This document shows positions 7,408-15,327 of a stretch of DNA of 46,254 bases, one piece after another (the first letter of the stretch is position 1; the number at the start of each line of letters is the position of its first letter). The notes below the pieces were generated by a model. The model made no database searches. It was given only the letters and a program-made list of their open reading frames with translations, and was not told the origin of the DNA. The position numbers and the translations under genes were made by a program. This DNA comes from Acidobacteria bacterium RIFCSPLOWO2_12_FULL_66_21 (lineage in GTDB: Bacteria; Acidobacteriota; Vicinamibacteria; Vicinamibacterales; 2-12-FULL-66-21): assembly GCA_001767455.1 (NCBI GenBank), contig MELC01000070.1:1-46254 (forward strand). The letters are read 5' to 3'.

Positions 7408-8975
7408 CCAGCGAATCGACAGCCCGCGCCCTTCTCGAAAGCTCGATCGCGGTGAGCGATCTGGCGGCGCCGCGTGGCAACGAGGTGCACTGCCGCGTGC
7501 GGCCGGACGCCATCGTGCCGCTGGCGGACTTTGTCTGCGGGGAGCTCGGCGCCGAACTCATCTTGATGGCCGCCGAGGATCGCAGGAGGTCGTCGGGTGC
7601 GTTCGTCGTCAACTACCTGTTCGCGCACCGGGCGAGCCACTGGTTGCTGCACGCGTCTGCGGCGCTCGACGGGGCCCGGCCCGAGCTGCCGTCGCTCGCC
7701 CGTTTCCACTACCCGGCGTCGCGGTTCGAACGCGAGATCCGCGATCTGTTCGGCATCGCCGTGCCCGAGCATCCGGATCCGCGTCCACTCGTGAGGCACG
7801 GCTTCTGGCCCGACGACTACTATCCGCTGCGGAAGGACGCCAACGGGCGCGAGTTCCACGATGACGGGCAGCCGTTTCCATTCACTCCCGTCGGCGGGGA
7901 AGGCGTGTACGAAATCCCGGTGGGTCCCGTGCACGCCGGCGTCATCGAGCCGGGGCATTTCCGCTTCAGCGTCATGGGCGAGACGATCATCGACATGAAG
8001 TCGCGGCTGTACTTCACGCACAAAGGCACGGAGAAGCTCTTCGAAGGCCGGCGGCCCGCGGATGGCACCGCGCTGGCTGAACGAGTCTCCGGCGATACGA
8101 GCGTCGGGCATGCGCTCGCCTATTGCCAGGCGATCGAATCGGCTGCCGGGGTAGAGGCGCCGCATCGCGCGCGCCTGCTGCGCGTGATCCTTCTCGAGCT
8201 GGAGCGCCTGTACAACCACGTGGCGGATTTCGGCGCCATCGCCAATGACACAGGGTTTGCCGTCGCGCACGCGCATTGCTTTCGCATCCGCGAGGGGCTG
8301 CTGCGGCTGAACAAGCAGTTGACGGGCGCGCGGCTGCTCCGCGGCGTGCTTTCCCCCGGCGGCCTGAACCGGGACCTGGCGGTGCCGGCCGATTTCACGA
8401 CGGCGATTCAGGCCGCGCTCGTCGACTTCGACGAGGTCGTCGCCATCTGCTTCAACAACACCCTGTTGATGGACCGCCTCGAACAGACCGGTACGCTCGG
8501 CATGGAGGTCGCACGGGACCACGGCGTGCTTGGATTCGTGGCGCGCGCCTCCGGACTCGATCTCGACGCGCGGCGCGATCACCCATTTGCCGCATATGGT
8601 GAGCTCGATCTCAGGGTACCGGTGCTCGCCGGCGGCGACGTCAAGGCGAGGACGGAAATCCGCGTCGAGGAAGCCCGGGAATCGGCGCGGTTGATCGCGC
8701 GGGCGTGCGAGAGGCTGACGCCCGGCCCGGTGCAGGCGTCCATCGGTGAGGTGGCGCCGCGCGTGCCGGCATTCGGCATCGTGGAAGGATGGCGCGGCCG
8801 GATCGTGCACTGGATCGTCGCCGCGGATGACGGCACGCTCGACCGCGTGAAGATCGTGGATCCGTCGTTCTTCAACTGGCCCGCCCTGTCGTACGCGCTC
8901 GTCGGCAACATCGTTCCCGATTTCCCGCTCTGCAACAAGTCGTTCAACCAGTCGTATTCCGGCAACGACCTCTGA
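7404..8975 (+). CDS. hycE: Fused NuoC-NuoD-like large subunit lacking the Ni-Fe cysteines (HycE-like, Ehr complex)
   Basis: This 523-residue protein has a NuoC-like domain (about 25-145, signature 'SRFEREIRDLFGI' at 106-118) fused to a NuoD/[NiFe]-hydrogenase large-subunit-like domain (about 165-523). In true group 4 hydrogenases the latter has two CxxC pairs that hold nickel and iron. Here the first motif reads E226-R-V-S229-G-D-T232, with Ser and Thr where Cys is expected. The second reads D486-P-S488-F-F-N491, with Ser and Asn in place of Cys. All four ligands are gone while the rest of the fold is well kept ('LELERLYNHVADFGAIANDTG'). The enzyme therefore cannot be a [NiFe] hydrogenase, whatever automatic names say. 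It fits the Ehr class; a quinone or another redox partner may bind in the vacated site. It is the last gene of the operon. Confidence 0.9.
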   Translation: MTSESTARALLESSIAVSDLAAPRGNEVHCRVRPDAIVPLADFVCGELGAELILMAAEDRRRSSGAFVVNYLFAHRASHWLLHASAALDGARPELPSLARFHYPASRFEREIRDLFGIAVPEHPDPRPLVRHGFWPDDYYPLRKDANGREFHDDGQPFPFTPVGGEGVYEIPVGPVHAGVIEPGHFRFSVMGETIIDMKSRLYFTHKGTEKLFEGRRPADGTALAERVSGDTSVGHALAYCQAIESAAGVEAPHRARLLRVILLELERLYNHVADFGAIANDTGFAVAHAHCFRIREGLLRLNKQLTGARLLRGVLSPGGLNRDLAVPADFTTAIQAALVDFDEVVAICFNNTLLMDRLEQTGTLGMEVARDHGVLGFVARASGLDLDARRDHPFAAYGELDLRVPVLAGGDVKARTEIRVEEARESARLIARACERLTPGPVQASIGEVAPRVPAFGIVEGWRGRIVHWIVAADDGTLDRVKIVDPSFFNWPALSYALVGNIVPDFPLCNKSFNQSYSGNDL

Positions 8976-8976
8976 A

Positions 8977-9069
8977 GGCAGCCCTGAAGGGCTGCGCAAC
9001 AGGGTCGTGGGCTCTCGCGCACGCTGTCGGGCTGCCTGAGCACGGGTTGCGCAGCCCTTCAGGGCTGCC
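8977..9069. repeat. Paired-hairpin inverted repeat after the Ehr operon
   Basis: Two perfect 24-bp inverted arms (8977-9000 and 9046-9069) flank a 45-bp spacer. Each arm is itself a hairpin with a 7-bp stem GCAGCCC/GGGCTGC and a 4-nt loop. This layout resembles REP/BIME elements. It starts 2 bp after the hycE-like stop and runs to 17 bp before the probable start of the rhamnosidase, so it can act as a terminator or mRNA 3'-end stabiliser for the Ehr operon. No T-tract follows. Confidence 0.8.
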
Positions 9070-9085
9070 TCATACTCGGAATCAC

Positions 9086-11881
9086 GTGCCGCGCCTTCCC
9101 GCTCTCCGCGTTGCCAGCGTCCTGGCTGGACCATTCCTGCTGCTCTCTTTGGTGGCGTCGACCGCGCCGCCAGCCGTCCACCTGACCCCCACCGCGCTGC
9201 GCGCGGAGTATCTCGTCAATCCGCTCGCGATCCAGGAGACGCGACCGCGCCTGAGCTGGGAGTTCGTGGAGACGGAGGCGCGTGGCGCGCGGCAAACGGC
9301 CTACCAGATCGTGGCGGCCACCAGGCCGGAACTCCTTGCCGCCGGTAAAGGTGATCTCTGGGACACCGGCAAGGTCGTCTCGGACCAGTCCATCCAGGTG
9401 GCGTACGCGGGGCGCCCCTTGGGCTCGCGGCAACGGTGCTACTGGCGCGTGAAGGTCTGGGACGGGCGCGACCGCCCCTCGGCGTGGAGCGCCCGGGCGG
9501 AGTGGACCGTCGGCCTGCTCGAGCGGTCCGACTGGACGGCGCAGTGGATCGGCGATGCCGCGCCGTCGGTGGACGACGTTTCCGCCACGTACCTGCGCCG
9601 CGCATTCACACTGTCATCGCCGCCCTCGCGCGCCATCGCGTATGCGAGTGCGCTCGGCGTGTATGAACTTCGGATCAACGGGCGGCGGGTCGGCGACCAC
9701 CACCTGGCGCCGGAGTGGACGGACTATGGAACCCGCGTTCAGTACCAGGCATACGACGTCACGTCATTTCTTCGATCGGGAGAGAACGTTGCCGCTGCAA
9801 TCGTCAGCGACGGATGGTATGCAGGGGACATCACCTACGCCAGGGAGCTGACCAGCAAGCCGCGGAACATCTATGGTCTCAAGCCTTCCATGCTCGTCCA
9901 GATCGAGGCCGCCCTCCACGGCAGGACCACGCGGGTCGTGAGCGATGAAACGTGGCGGGCATCTCGGAACGGTCCGGTGCGGGCCGCGGACATTCTCAAG
10001 GGAGAGACCTACGACGCGCGCCGCGAAATGCCCGGCTGGGACGCGCCGGGGTTCGACGCCGCGGCGTGGCATCCCGCGGTGGCGGCCGGTCCGGAATCGG
10101 ACGATCCGATCCTCGTCGCCCAACCGAACGAGCCAATCCGCGTGACCCGGGAGCTGAAGCCGGTCCGCCTGACCGAGCCGAAGCCGGGCACGTTCGTCTT
10201 CGATCTCGGGCAGAACATCGTGGGGTGGTGCCGGGTCTCGCTTCGCGGCCGTGCCGGAGCGACCGCCGTCATCCGGCACGCCGAAATGCTGGACGATGCA
10301 GGCATGGTCTACACGGGGAATCTGCGCGGGGTCCAGCAGACCGATCGGTTCATCCTGCGTGGCGGCAGCGCGGAGGTGTTCGAACCGCGTTTCACGTATC
10401 ACGGGTTTCGTTACGTCGAGATTACCGGCAGCCTCGCCCGGCCGCGGCTTTCGGATCTCACGGCGCGAGTGGCGCATTCGGACGCCGGCGCTGCCGGCAG
10501 GTTCGAATCCTCGAATCGTCTGCTCAATCAGCTTTGGAACAACATCAACTGGACGCAGCGCGGAAACATGTACGGCCTTCCGACGGGCTGTCCGCAGCGC
10601 GACGAGCGCCTTGGCTGGATGGGGGACATCCAGGTGTTCGCCCAGACCGCCATCTTCAACTTCGACATGGCGGCGTTCTTCAAGAAGTGGACTGCCGACG
10701 TGAGTGACGCCAGAGCCGACGATGGCAGATTTCCCGATATCGCGCCGCATCCTTTTGGCAGGAACGAGCGGTTCACCGGGGCGCCTGGATGGGCCGATGC
10801 CGGCGTGGTAATTCCGTGGCGGGCGTACGAGAACTACGCCGACACCAGGCTTCTGGCCGAACAGTACACCGCGGCGACGCAATGGATCGATCTCATCAGC
10901 CGGGAGAACCCGGACGGCTTGTGGAAGAACAAGCGGGGAAACGACTACGGTGACTGGCTGAACGGCGACTCGCTCGTCGCGCAGGCCTGGCCGAAATCGG
11001 GTGGAGAAGTGCCGAAGGAGGTCTTTGCCACCGCCATGTTCGCGCAGTCCACGGATCTGGTCTCCCGCATGGCGCGTGTGCTGGGCAAAGGCGACGACCG
11101 AAAACAATACGCCGACCTGTTCGAGCGAATCGCGGCGGCTTTCAACCGGGCGTACGTCGGCGCGGACGGGCGGATCGCGGGTGACACGCAGGCCGGGTAC
11201 GCGCTCGCGCTGGCGGGAAACCTGCTGCCGCCGGCGATGCGCGAAGCGGCCGTGCAGCGCCTGGTACGCGGTATCGGCGAGTACAACGGACACCTCTCCA
11301 CCGGATTCCACGCGACCCCCGCTGCCATGCTCGAGCTCTCGCGGGGGGGGCGCGGCGATCTCGCGTACGCGCTGGCGCTCCAGCGGACGTTTCCATCCTG
11401 GGGCTACTCGATCGAGAACGGCGCGACCACCATCTGGGAGCGGTGGGACGGGTATGTGAAGGGCCGCGGCTTTCAGGACGAGGGGATGAACTCGTTCAAC
11501 CACTACGCGCTTGGCGCTGTTGGCGAGTGGTTGTACCGCGTCGTTCTCGGCATCAACGGCGATCCTGCCGCCCCGGCGTACAAACACGTCGTCGTGCGGC
11601 CGCGACCCGGTGGCGGGCTGACCTGGGCTGCCGGGTCGTATCACTCGATCCGCGGAGCGATCGGCGTGTCGTGGCGGCAGGCCGGCGGCGCGCTCTCGAT
11701 CGACGTGACCATTCCTCCGAACGTCACCGCGACCGTCTTCGTGCCGGCGGCGGATCCCGCCCGCGTCACCGAAGGGGGCCGGCGGGCGGCAAATGCCGAT
11801 GGAGTGACGTTCGTGCGCATGGAGGATGGCGCGGCGGTCTTCGACGTCGGGTCCGGATCCTATCGGTTCGTGGCGCGTTGA
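9086..11881 (+). CDS. Secreted GH78 alpha-L-rhamnosidase
   Basis: This 931-residue glycoside hydrolase is predicted to release terminal L-rhamnose from plant or microbial glycans and glycosides outside the cytoplasm. GTG 9086 gives a signal peptide (hydrophobic residues about 8-25). A TTG at 9047 would place the repeat arm inside the gene and is less likely. Beta-sandwich domains come first. Next is the (alpha/alpha)6 catalytic core, with 'GCPQRDERLGWMGD' containing the acidic pair D506/E507 (around 500-514). 'TIWERWDG' holds E785, the position of the catalytic glutamate in characterised GH78 enzymes. 'DEGMNSFNHYALGAVGEWLY' follows, then a C-terminal beta domain. Family length is normal (about 900-1,100). 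It appears to stand alone, with no rhamnose uptake genes beside it. Confidence 0.9.
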   Translation: MPRLPALRVASVLAGPFLLLSLVASTAPPAVHLTPTALRAEYLVNPLAIQETRPRLSWEFVETEARGARQTAYQIVAATRPELLAAGKGDLWDTGKVVSDQSIQVAYAGRPLGSRQRCYWRVKVWDGRDRPSAWSARAEWTVGLLERSDWTAQWIGDAAPSVDDVSATYLRRAFTLSSPPSRAIAYASALGVYELRINGRRVGDHHLAPEWTDYGTRVQYQAYDVTSFLRSGENVAAAIVSDGWYAGDITYARELTSKPRNIYGLKPSMLVQIEAALHGRTTRVVSDETWRASRNGPVRAADILKGETYDARREMPGWDAPGFDAAAWHPAVAAGPESDDPILVAQPNEPIRVTRELKPVRLTEPKPGTFVFDLGQNIVGWCRVSLRGRAGATAVIRHAEMLDDAGMVYTGNLRGVQQTDRFILRGGSAEVFEPRFTYHGFRYVEITGSLARPRLSDLTARVAHSDAGAAGRFESSNRLLNQLWNNINWTQRGNMYGLPTGCPQRDERLGWMGDIQVFAQTAIFNFDMAAFFKKWTADVSDARADDGRFPDIAPHPFGRNERFTGAPGWADAGVVIPWRAYENYADTRLLAEQYTAATQWIDLISRENPDGLWKNKRGNDYGDWLNGDSLVAQAWPKSGGEVPKEVFATAMFAQSTDLVSRMARVLGKGDDRKQYADLFERIAAAFNRAYVGADGRIAGDTQAGYALALAGNLLPPAMREAAVQRLVRGIGEYNGHLSTGFHATPAAMLELSRGGRGDLAYALALQRTFPSWGYSIENGATTIWERWDGYVKGRGFQDEGMNSFNHYALGAVGEWLYRVVLGINGDPAAPAYKHVVVRPRPGGGLTWAAGSYHSIRGAIGVSWRQAGGALSIDVTIPPNVTATVFVPAADPARVTEGGRRAANADGVTFVRMEDGAAVFDVGSGSYRFVAR

Positions 11882-11966
11882 CGAGCGCCATCGCGGCCGG
11901 GGCGTGTTTGACACGGGTTCGGCCGAGCATCAGACTCCCGTCGTCTTCTTCCGAACTGAGGTCACC

Positions 11967-13793
11967 ATGCGAATTTCTCTGAACGTCCTGTCGTCGTTCG
12001 CGCTCGTCGCGCTCACAATCGCCCCCGCCGCCGCGCAGGACGAGCAGCGGGCCGTTACGCGTCCGGCCCGCACGATGAGGCCGGTGATCACGGGACGGCA
12101 GTACGCCGCCAGCTCGATGAAGCCCCAGGCAACCGAGGCCGCGGTCCGTATGCTCGAAGCGGGCGGCAACGCGTTCGACGCCGCGGTCGCCGGACAGGCG
12201 GTGCTCGCGCTCGTGGATCCGTCGCTGAACGGGTACGGAAGCGACGCGGTGGTGCTCGTCTACGACGCGAAGACGAAGAAGGTGATCTCGATCAACGCGG
12301 AAGGGACGGCGCCGAAGCTCGCCACGATCCAGTGGTACAACGAGCACAACGGCGGCAAGCTGCCGGTGAGCGATGGCCTGCTCTCGGCCACCGTTCCCGG
12401 CGTCGTGGACGCCTGGTTCACGCTGCTCGATCGCTGGGGCACGATGAGCTTCGCGCAGGTGCTTCAGCCGGCGATCGAAGTCGCCGAGCAGGGCTTTCCG
12501 CTGCCGGCCGGCCTCGCGCGCTCGATGGGATCGGCGAAGCTGCGCAAGTACCCGTCGAGCGTGAAGCTGTATACGAAGGACGGCAAGGCGCCCGAAGCCG
12601 GCAGCATCTTCCGGAACCCCGACGCGGGGCGCACGCTGCGCAAGCTCGTGGAGGCCGAGAAGGGGGCCGCTTCGAAGGGGCGCCACGCCGCGCTGCTGGC
12701 CGCGCGCGACCGCTTCTACAAGGGCGACATCGCGCGCGCGCTCGCGGAATTCTCCGAACAGAACGGCGGCCTGTTCCGCTACGAGGATTTCGCGGCCTAC
12801 ACCGCCAAGGTGGAGACCCCCGTGTCCACGAACTACCGCGGCTACGACATCTACAAGAACGCGTCGGCCAGCCAGGGCCCGACCGAGTTGTTCGCGCTCA
12901 ACATTCTCGAGGGGTTCGACCTGAAGAAGATGGGACTCAACAGCGCCGCGTTCATCCACGCGAGTGCCGAAGCCGTCAAGTTGGCCATGGCCGACCGCGA
13001 GAAGTTTCTCGGCGACATGGATTTCATCAAGATTCCGTACGAGGGCCTGCTCTCCAAGGCGTACGCCGCCGAACGGCGGGCGCTCATCGATCCGGATCAC
13101 GCCTCGCTCGAGATGCGCTTCGGCGATCCGACGAAATACATGAAATCGACCGGGCCGATCGGCGATCGACCGGTGCACGTCACGACCGAAGGCGACGCGG
13201 ATCACGTCGGCGACACGAGCTACATCGCGGTCGTGGACAAGGATCGCAACATGGTCAGCTTCGAGCCGAGCCTCCACAGCTCGTGGGGCACCGGCGTCGT
13301 GATGGGAGACACGGGCCTGATCTTCAATTGCCGCGGCGACTACTACTCGCTCGTCCCGGGCGAGGCGAACGCGCTCGTGCCGGGCAAGCGGCCGCGCAGC
13401 ACCTTGCAGAGCACGCTCGTGATGAAGGACGGCCAGCCCCATATGATTCTCGGCAGCCCCGGCGGCGACGATCAGGTGATGCGCACGCTCCAGACGCTCG
13501 TCAACGTCATCGACTTCGGCATGAACGTGCAGCAGGCGATCGAGGCGCCGCGCTGGTCGACGCGCAGCTTCCCGGCCTCGCCGTTCCCGCACACGATGCG
13601 GCCGGGTGACCTCTCGGTCGAAGCGCGCATCGCCGAAGACGTACAGACAGCGCTCGCGGCGAAGGGACACAAGCTGAGCGTGGCCGGGGCCTGGTCGGCA
13701 GGGTCGAACGCCGCGATCGTCGTGGACGTGAAGAACGGCTTCCTTCTGGCGGGCGCGGACCCGCGCGTAGATGCGTACGCCTGGGCCCGTTAG
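11967..13793 (+). CDS. Gamma-glutamyltransferase-like Ntn hydrolase, exported
   Basis: This 608-residue member of the gamma-glutamyltranspeptidase superfamily is a precursor that cleaves itself into two subunits at a catalytic threonine. ATG 11967 has a good Shine-Dalgarno (GAGGT) and gives a signal peptide ending near 'APAAAQ'. The likely nucleophile is T417 in 'HVGDTSYIAVVD', which would become the N-terminus of the small subunit. 'LGSPGGDDQ' is the oxyanion-loop region. Some motifs differ from classical Ggt: the usual Gly-rich 'GGGGFM' is 'NGYGSDAVV', and the substrate-binding Arg-Glu region reads 'NAEGTAPK'. Substrate may therefore be a different gamma-glutamyl or acyl-amide compound. Family assignment is firm, substrate is not. 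Confidence 0.85.
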   Translation: MRISLNVLSSFALVALTIAPAAAQDEQRAVTRPARTMRPVITGRQYAASSMKPQATEAAVRMLEAGGNAFDAAVAGQAVLALVDPSLNGYGSDAVVLVYDAKTKKVISINAEGTAPKLATIQWYNEHNGGKLPVSDGLLSATVPGVVDAWFTLLDRWGTMSFAQVLQPAIEVAEQGFPLPAGLARSMGSAKLRKYPSSVKLYTKDGKAPEAGSIFRNPDAGRTLRKLVEAEKGAASKGRHAALLAARDRFYKGDIARALAEFSEQNGGLFRYEDFAAYTAKVETPVSTNYRGYDIYKNASASQGPTELFALNILEGFDLKKMGLNSAAFIHASAEAVKLAMADREKFLGDMDFIKIPYEGLLSKAYAAERRALIDPDHASLEMRFGDPTKYMKSTGPIGDRPVHVTTEGDADHVGDTSYIAVVDKDRNMVSFEPSLHSSWGTGVVMGDTGLIFNCRGDYYSLVPGEANALVPGKRPRSTLQSTLVMKDGQPHMILGSPGGDDQVMRTLQTLVNVIDFGMNVQQAIEAPRWSTRSFPASPFPHTMRPGDLSVEARIAEDVQTALAAKGHKLSVAGAWSAGSNAAIVVDVKNGFLLAGADPRVDAYAWAR

Positions 13794-13798
13794 CGCAC

Positions 13799-13841
13799 TC
13801 GACTATCGACTATCGACTAATCGACTATCGTCCGTCGACTC
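13799..13841. repeat. TCGACTA tandem repeat between convergent genes
   Basis: Imperfect tandem copies of the heptamer TCGACTA fill the gap between the plus-strand Ggt-like gene (stop 13793) and the minus-strand asparaginase gene (stop 13844). The same heptamer in both orientations recurs at 42852-42999 between another convergent pair. It may serve as a bidirectional terminator or mark a mobile short repeat. Confidence 0.85.
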
Positions 13842-13843
13842 TC

Positions 13844-14926
13844 TTAGTATTGCGTGAACATGCGCTGAATTTCAGCGCCGTCCTTCGTGCGCGTGAGCGC
13901 GAGCATCAGCAGGATGCGCGCCTTGACGGGGGCCAGATCCTCCGCGGCAATCCGTAATTGAGGCGTGGCTGACGCCATCGCCGACGGCCGCCGCGACGCG
14001 ATTCGCCCGCTGCCGGTGCGTGTGCTCGTCACGACGAACACGCCCTTGGCGGCCGCATACTGCATTCCCTCGCCCTGCGTTCCGCTCGTCGCGCCGGCGC
14101 CGGCGGATGCGATCACGATGCCTTTCGCTCCCTGGTCGACCATCGCCTTGATGATGTCGCCGGTGGCGCCCTGATACACGAGGACCACGTCGACCCGCGG
14201 CAGCTCCTCGATTGACGACACGTCGAACTCGGACTCCTTCGTGTGACGCGTCACCGGCGCCCGGTAGTACACGACGCGGTCCGCGTCGACGACACCGAGG
14301 ACGCCGTAGTCGCGCGACTGGAACGTGTGGAGCCGCAGCGCGTCTGTCTTGGTGACCTCGCGCGCGGAGTTGATCTCGTCGTTCAGGACGACGAGCACCC
14401 CCTTGCCGCGCGACGCCGGCTCGGCGGCCACACGGAAGCCGTCCAGCAGGTTCGCCGCGCCTTCATAGCCGAGCGTGCTCGGGTTGCGCATGGACCCGAC
14501 GACCACGACGGGCTTGTCGGACTTGACCGTGAGATCCAGGAAGTACGCGGTTTCCTCGAGCGTGTCGGTCCCGCTCGTGACCACGATGCCGGACAGGTCC
14601 GGGTCGTCCTTGAAGAGCCCGTTGATACGGCGCGCCAGATCGAGCCACTGCTTGAGCGTCAGTTGACTGCTCGCGACATTCGCGAACTGCTCGAATTTGG
14701 GCCGCGCATAGCGTTCGAGGCCGGGCATCGAGCGAATCAGCTCCTCGGCGCTCAGCCGGCCCCCTGCGCGGTTCGAAATCGTCCCACCCGTGGCGAGCAG
14801 GCGGACCTTCGGCATGGGCGAGGCCGACTGGGCCGGCGCCGCCGTCTGCGGAGAGGCTTCCCCCAACCGCGGACAGAGGAGCGCTGTCAAAAGCAGGATG
14901 AGATGGACGGGTCGTGTGCGGCGCAT
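13844..14926 (-). CDS. Exported type II-like L-asparaginase
   Basis: This 360-residue enzyme hydrolyses L-asparagine to aspartate and ammonia. The N-terminus has a hydrophobic signal peptide (about residues 7-25), so it probably acts in the periplasm, as type II enzymes do. Catalytic motifs are present: 'ATGGTIS' with T49 and 'VTSGTDTLEE' with T120-D121. K193 lies in 'SAREVTKTDALRLHTFQS'. The loop after the first motif is shorter than in E. coli AnsB and the Tyr equivalent is not obvious. The last 40 residues ('RILLMLALTRTKDGAEIQRMF') match family ends. The gene converges on the Ggt-like gene, so both may take part in peptide or amino-acid nitrogen scavenging, but they are separate transcripts. 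Confidence 0.92.
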   Translation of the reverse strand: MRRTRPVHLILLLTALLCPRLGEASPQTAAPAQSASPMPKVRLLATGGTISNRAGGRLSAEELIRSMPGLERYARPKFEQFANVASSQLTLKQWLDLARRINGLFKDDPDLSGIVVTSGTDTLEETAYFLDLTVKSDKPVVVVGSMRNPSTLGYEGAANLLDGFRVAAEPASRGKGVLVVLNDEINSAREVTKTDALRLHTFQSRDYGVLGVVDADRVVYYRAPVTRHTKESEFDVSSIEELPRVDVVLVYQGATGDIIKAMVDQGAKGIVIASAGAGATSGTQGEGMQYAAAKGVFVVTSTRTGSGRIASRRPSAMASATPQLRIAAEDLAPVKARILLMLALTRTKDGAEIQRMFTQY

Positions 14927-14936
14927 GGCGCCGTCA

Positions 14937-15152
14937 CTATACCTGAGACTGCCGCTGACCGTGCGCGATCGTCAGCCAGCGGCTCAATTGGCCCGCGGCT
15001 TCGATCGGTGTCTTGCCGTAGAACGGCATCAGGGCGGCGGATCCGCCGGGCACGCGCGCGATTTGCGCCCGCCATTTGTCGATGCCAACGCTGGAGACTT
15101 CGATGTGGTACTCGCGCCCGTTGATGACCTGTTCGAAACGATGAACGTTCAC
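14937..15152 (-). CDS. Conserved-looking small protein, 71 residues
   Basis: I do not recognise this protein. The sequence is mixed alpha/beta in character ('RFEQVINGREYHIEVSSVGIDKWRAQIARVPG' region in two strands, then a C-terminal helix 'EAAGQLSRWLTIAHG') with no signal peptide, cysteine or membrane segment. Codon use is like its neighbours. It lies 10 bp upstream of the asparaginase gene on the same strand and could be transcribed with it. The shape recalls small HicB-like or DUF partner proteins, but no toxin partner is nearby. Confidence 0.6.
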   Translation of the reverse strand: MNVHRFEQVINGREYHIEVSSVGIDKWRAQIARVPGGSAALMPFYGKTPIEAAGQLSRWLTIAHGQRQSQV

Positions 15153-15327
15153 GGCTGTTTTGGATGAAAGGAAGTTGGGTTCGGGTCCGCGTGCATTCTA
15201 GCTCCCACGCCGGCGCGTTCAAGCGAAACGACTGCCGAAGGCGCATCAACAAAGTGCAGCATGGCGCTTTCCGGAGGATTCGGCGCCATAATATTTGCTG
15301 TTGTCGGAACGTCCACAGGACATCCAC

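Noticed and set aside
7404-8975. Annotation as a formate hydrogenlyase or [NiFe] hydrogenase large subunit
   Set aside because: All four Ni-Fe cysteines are replaced, and there is no formate dehydrogenase or maturation gene.
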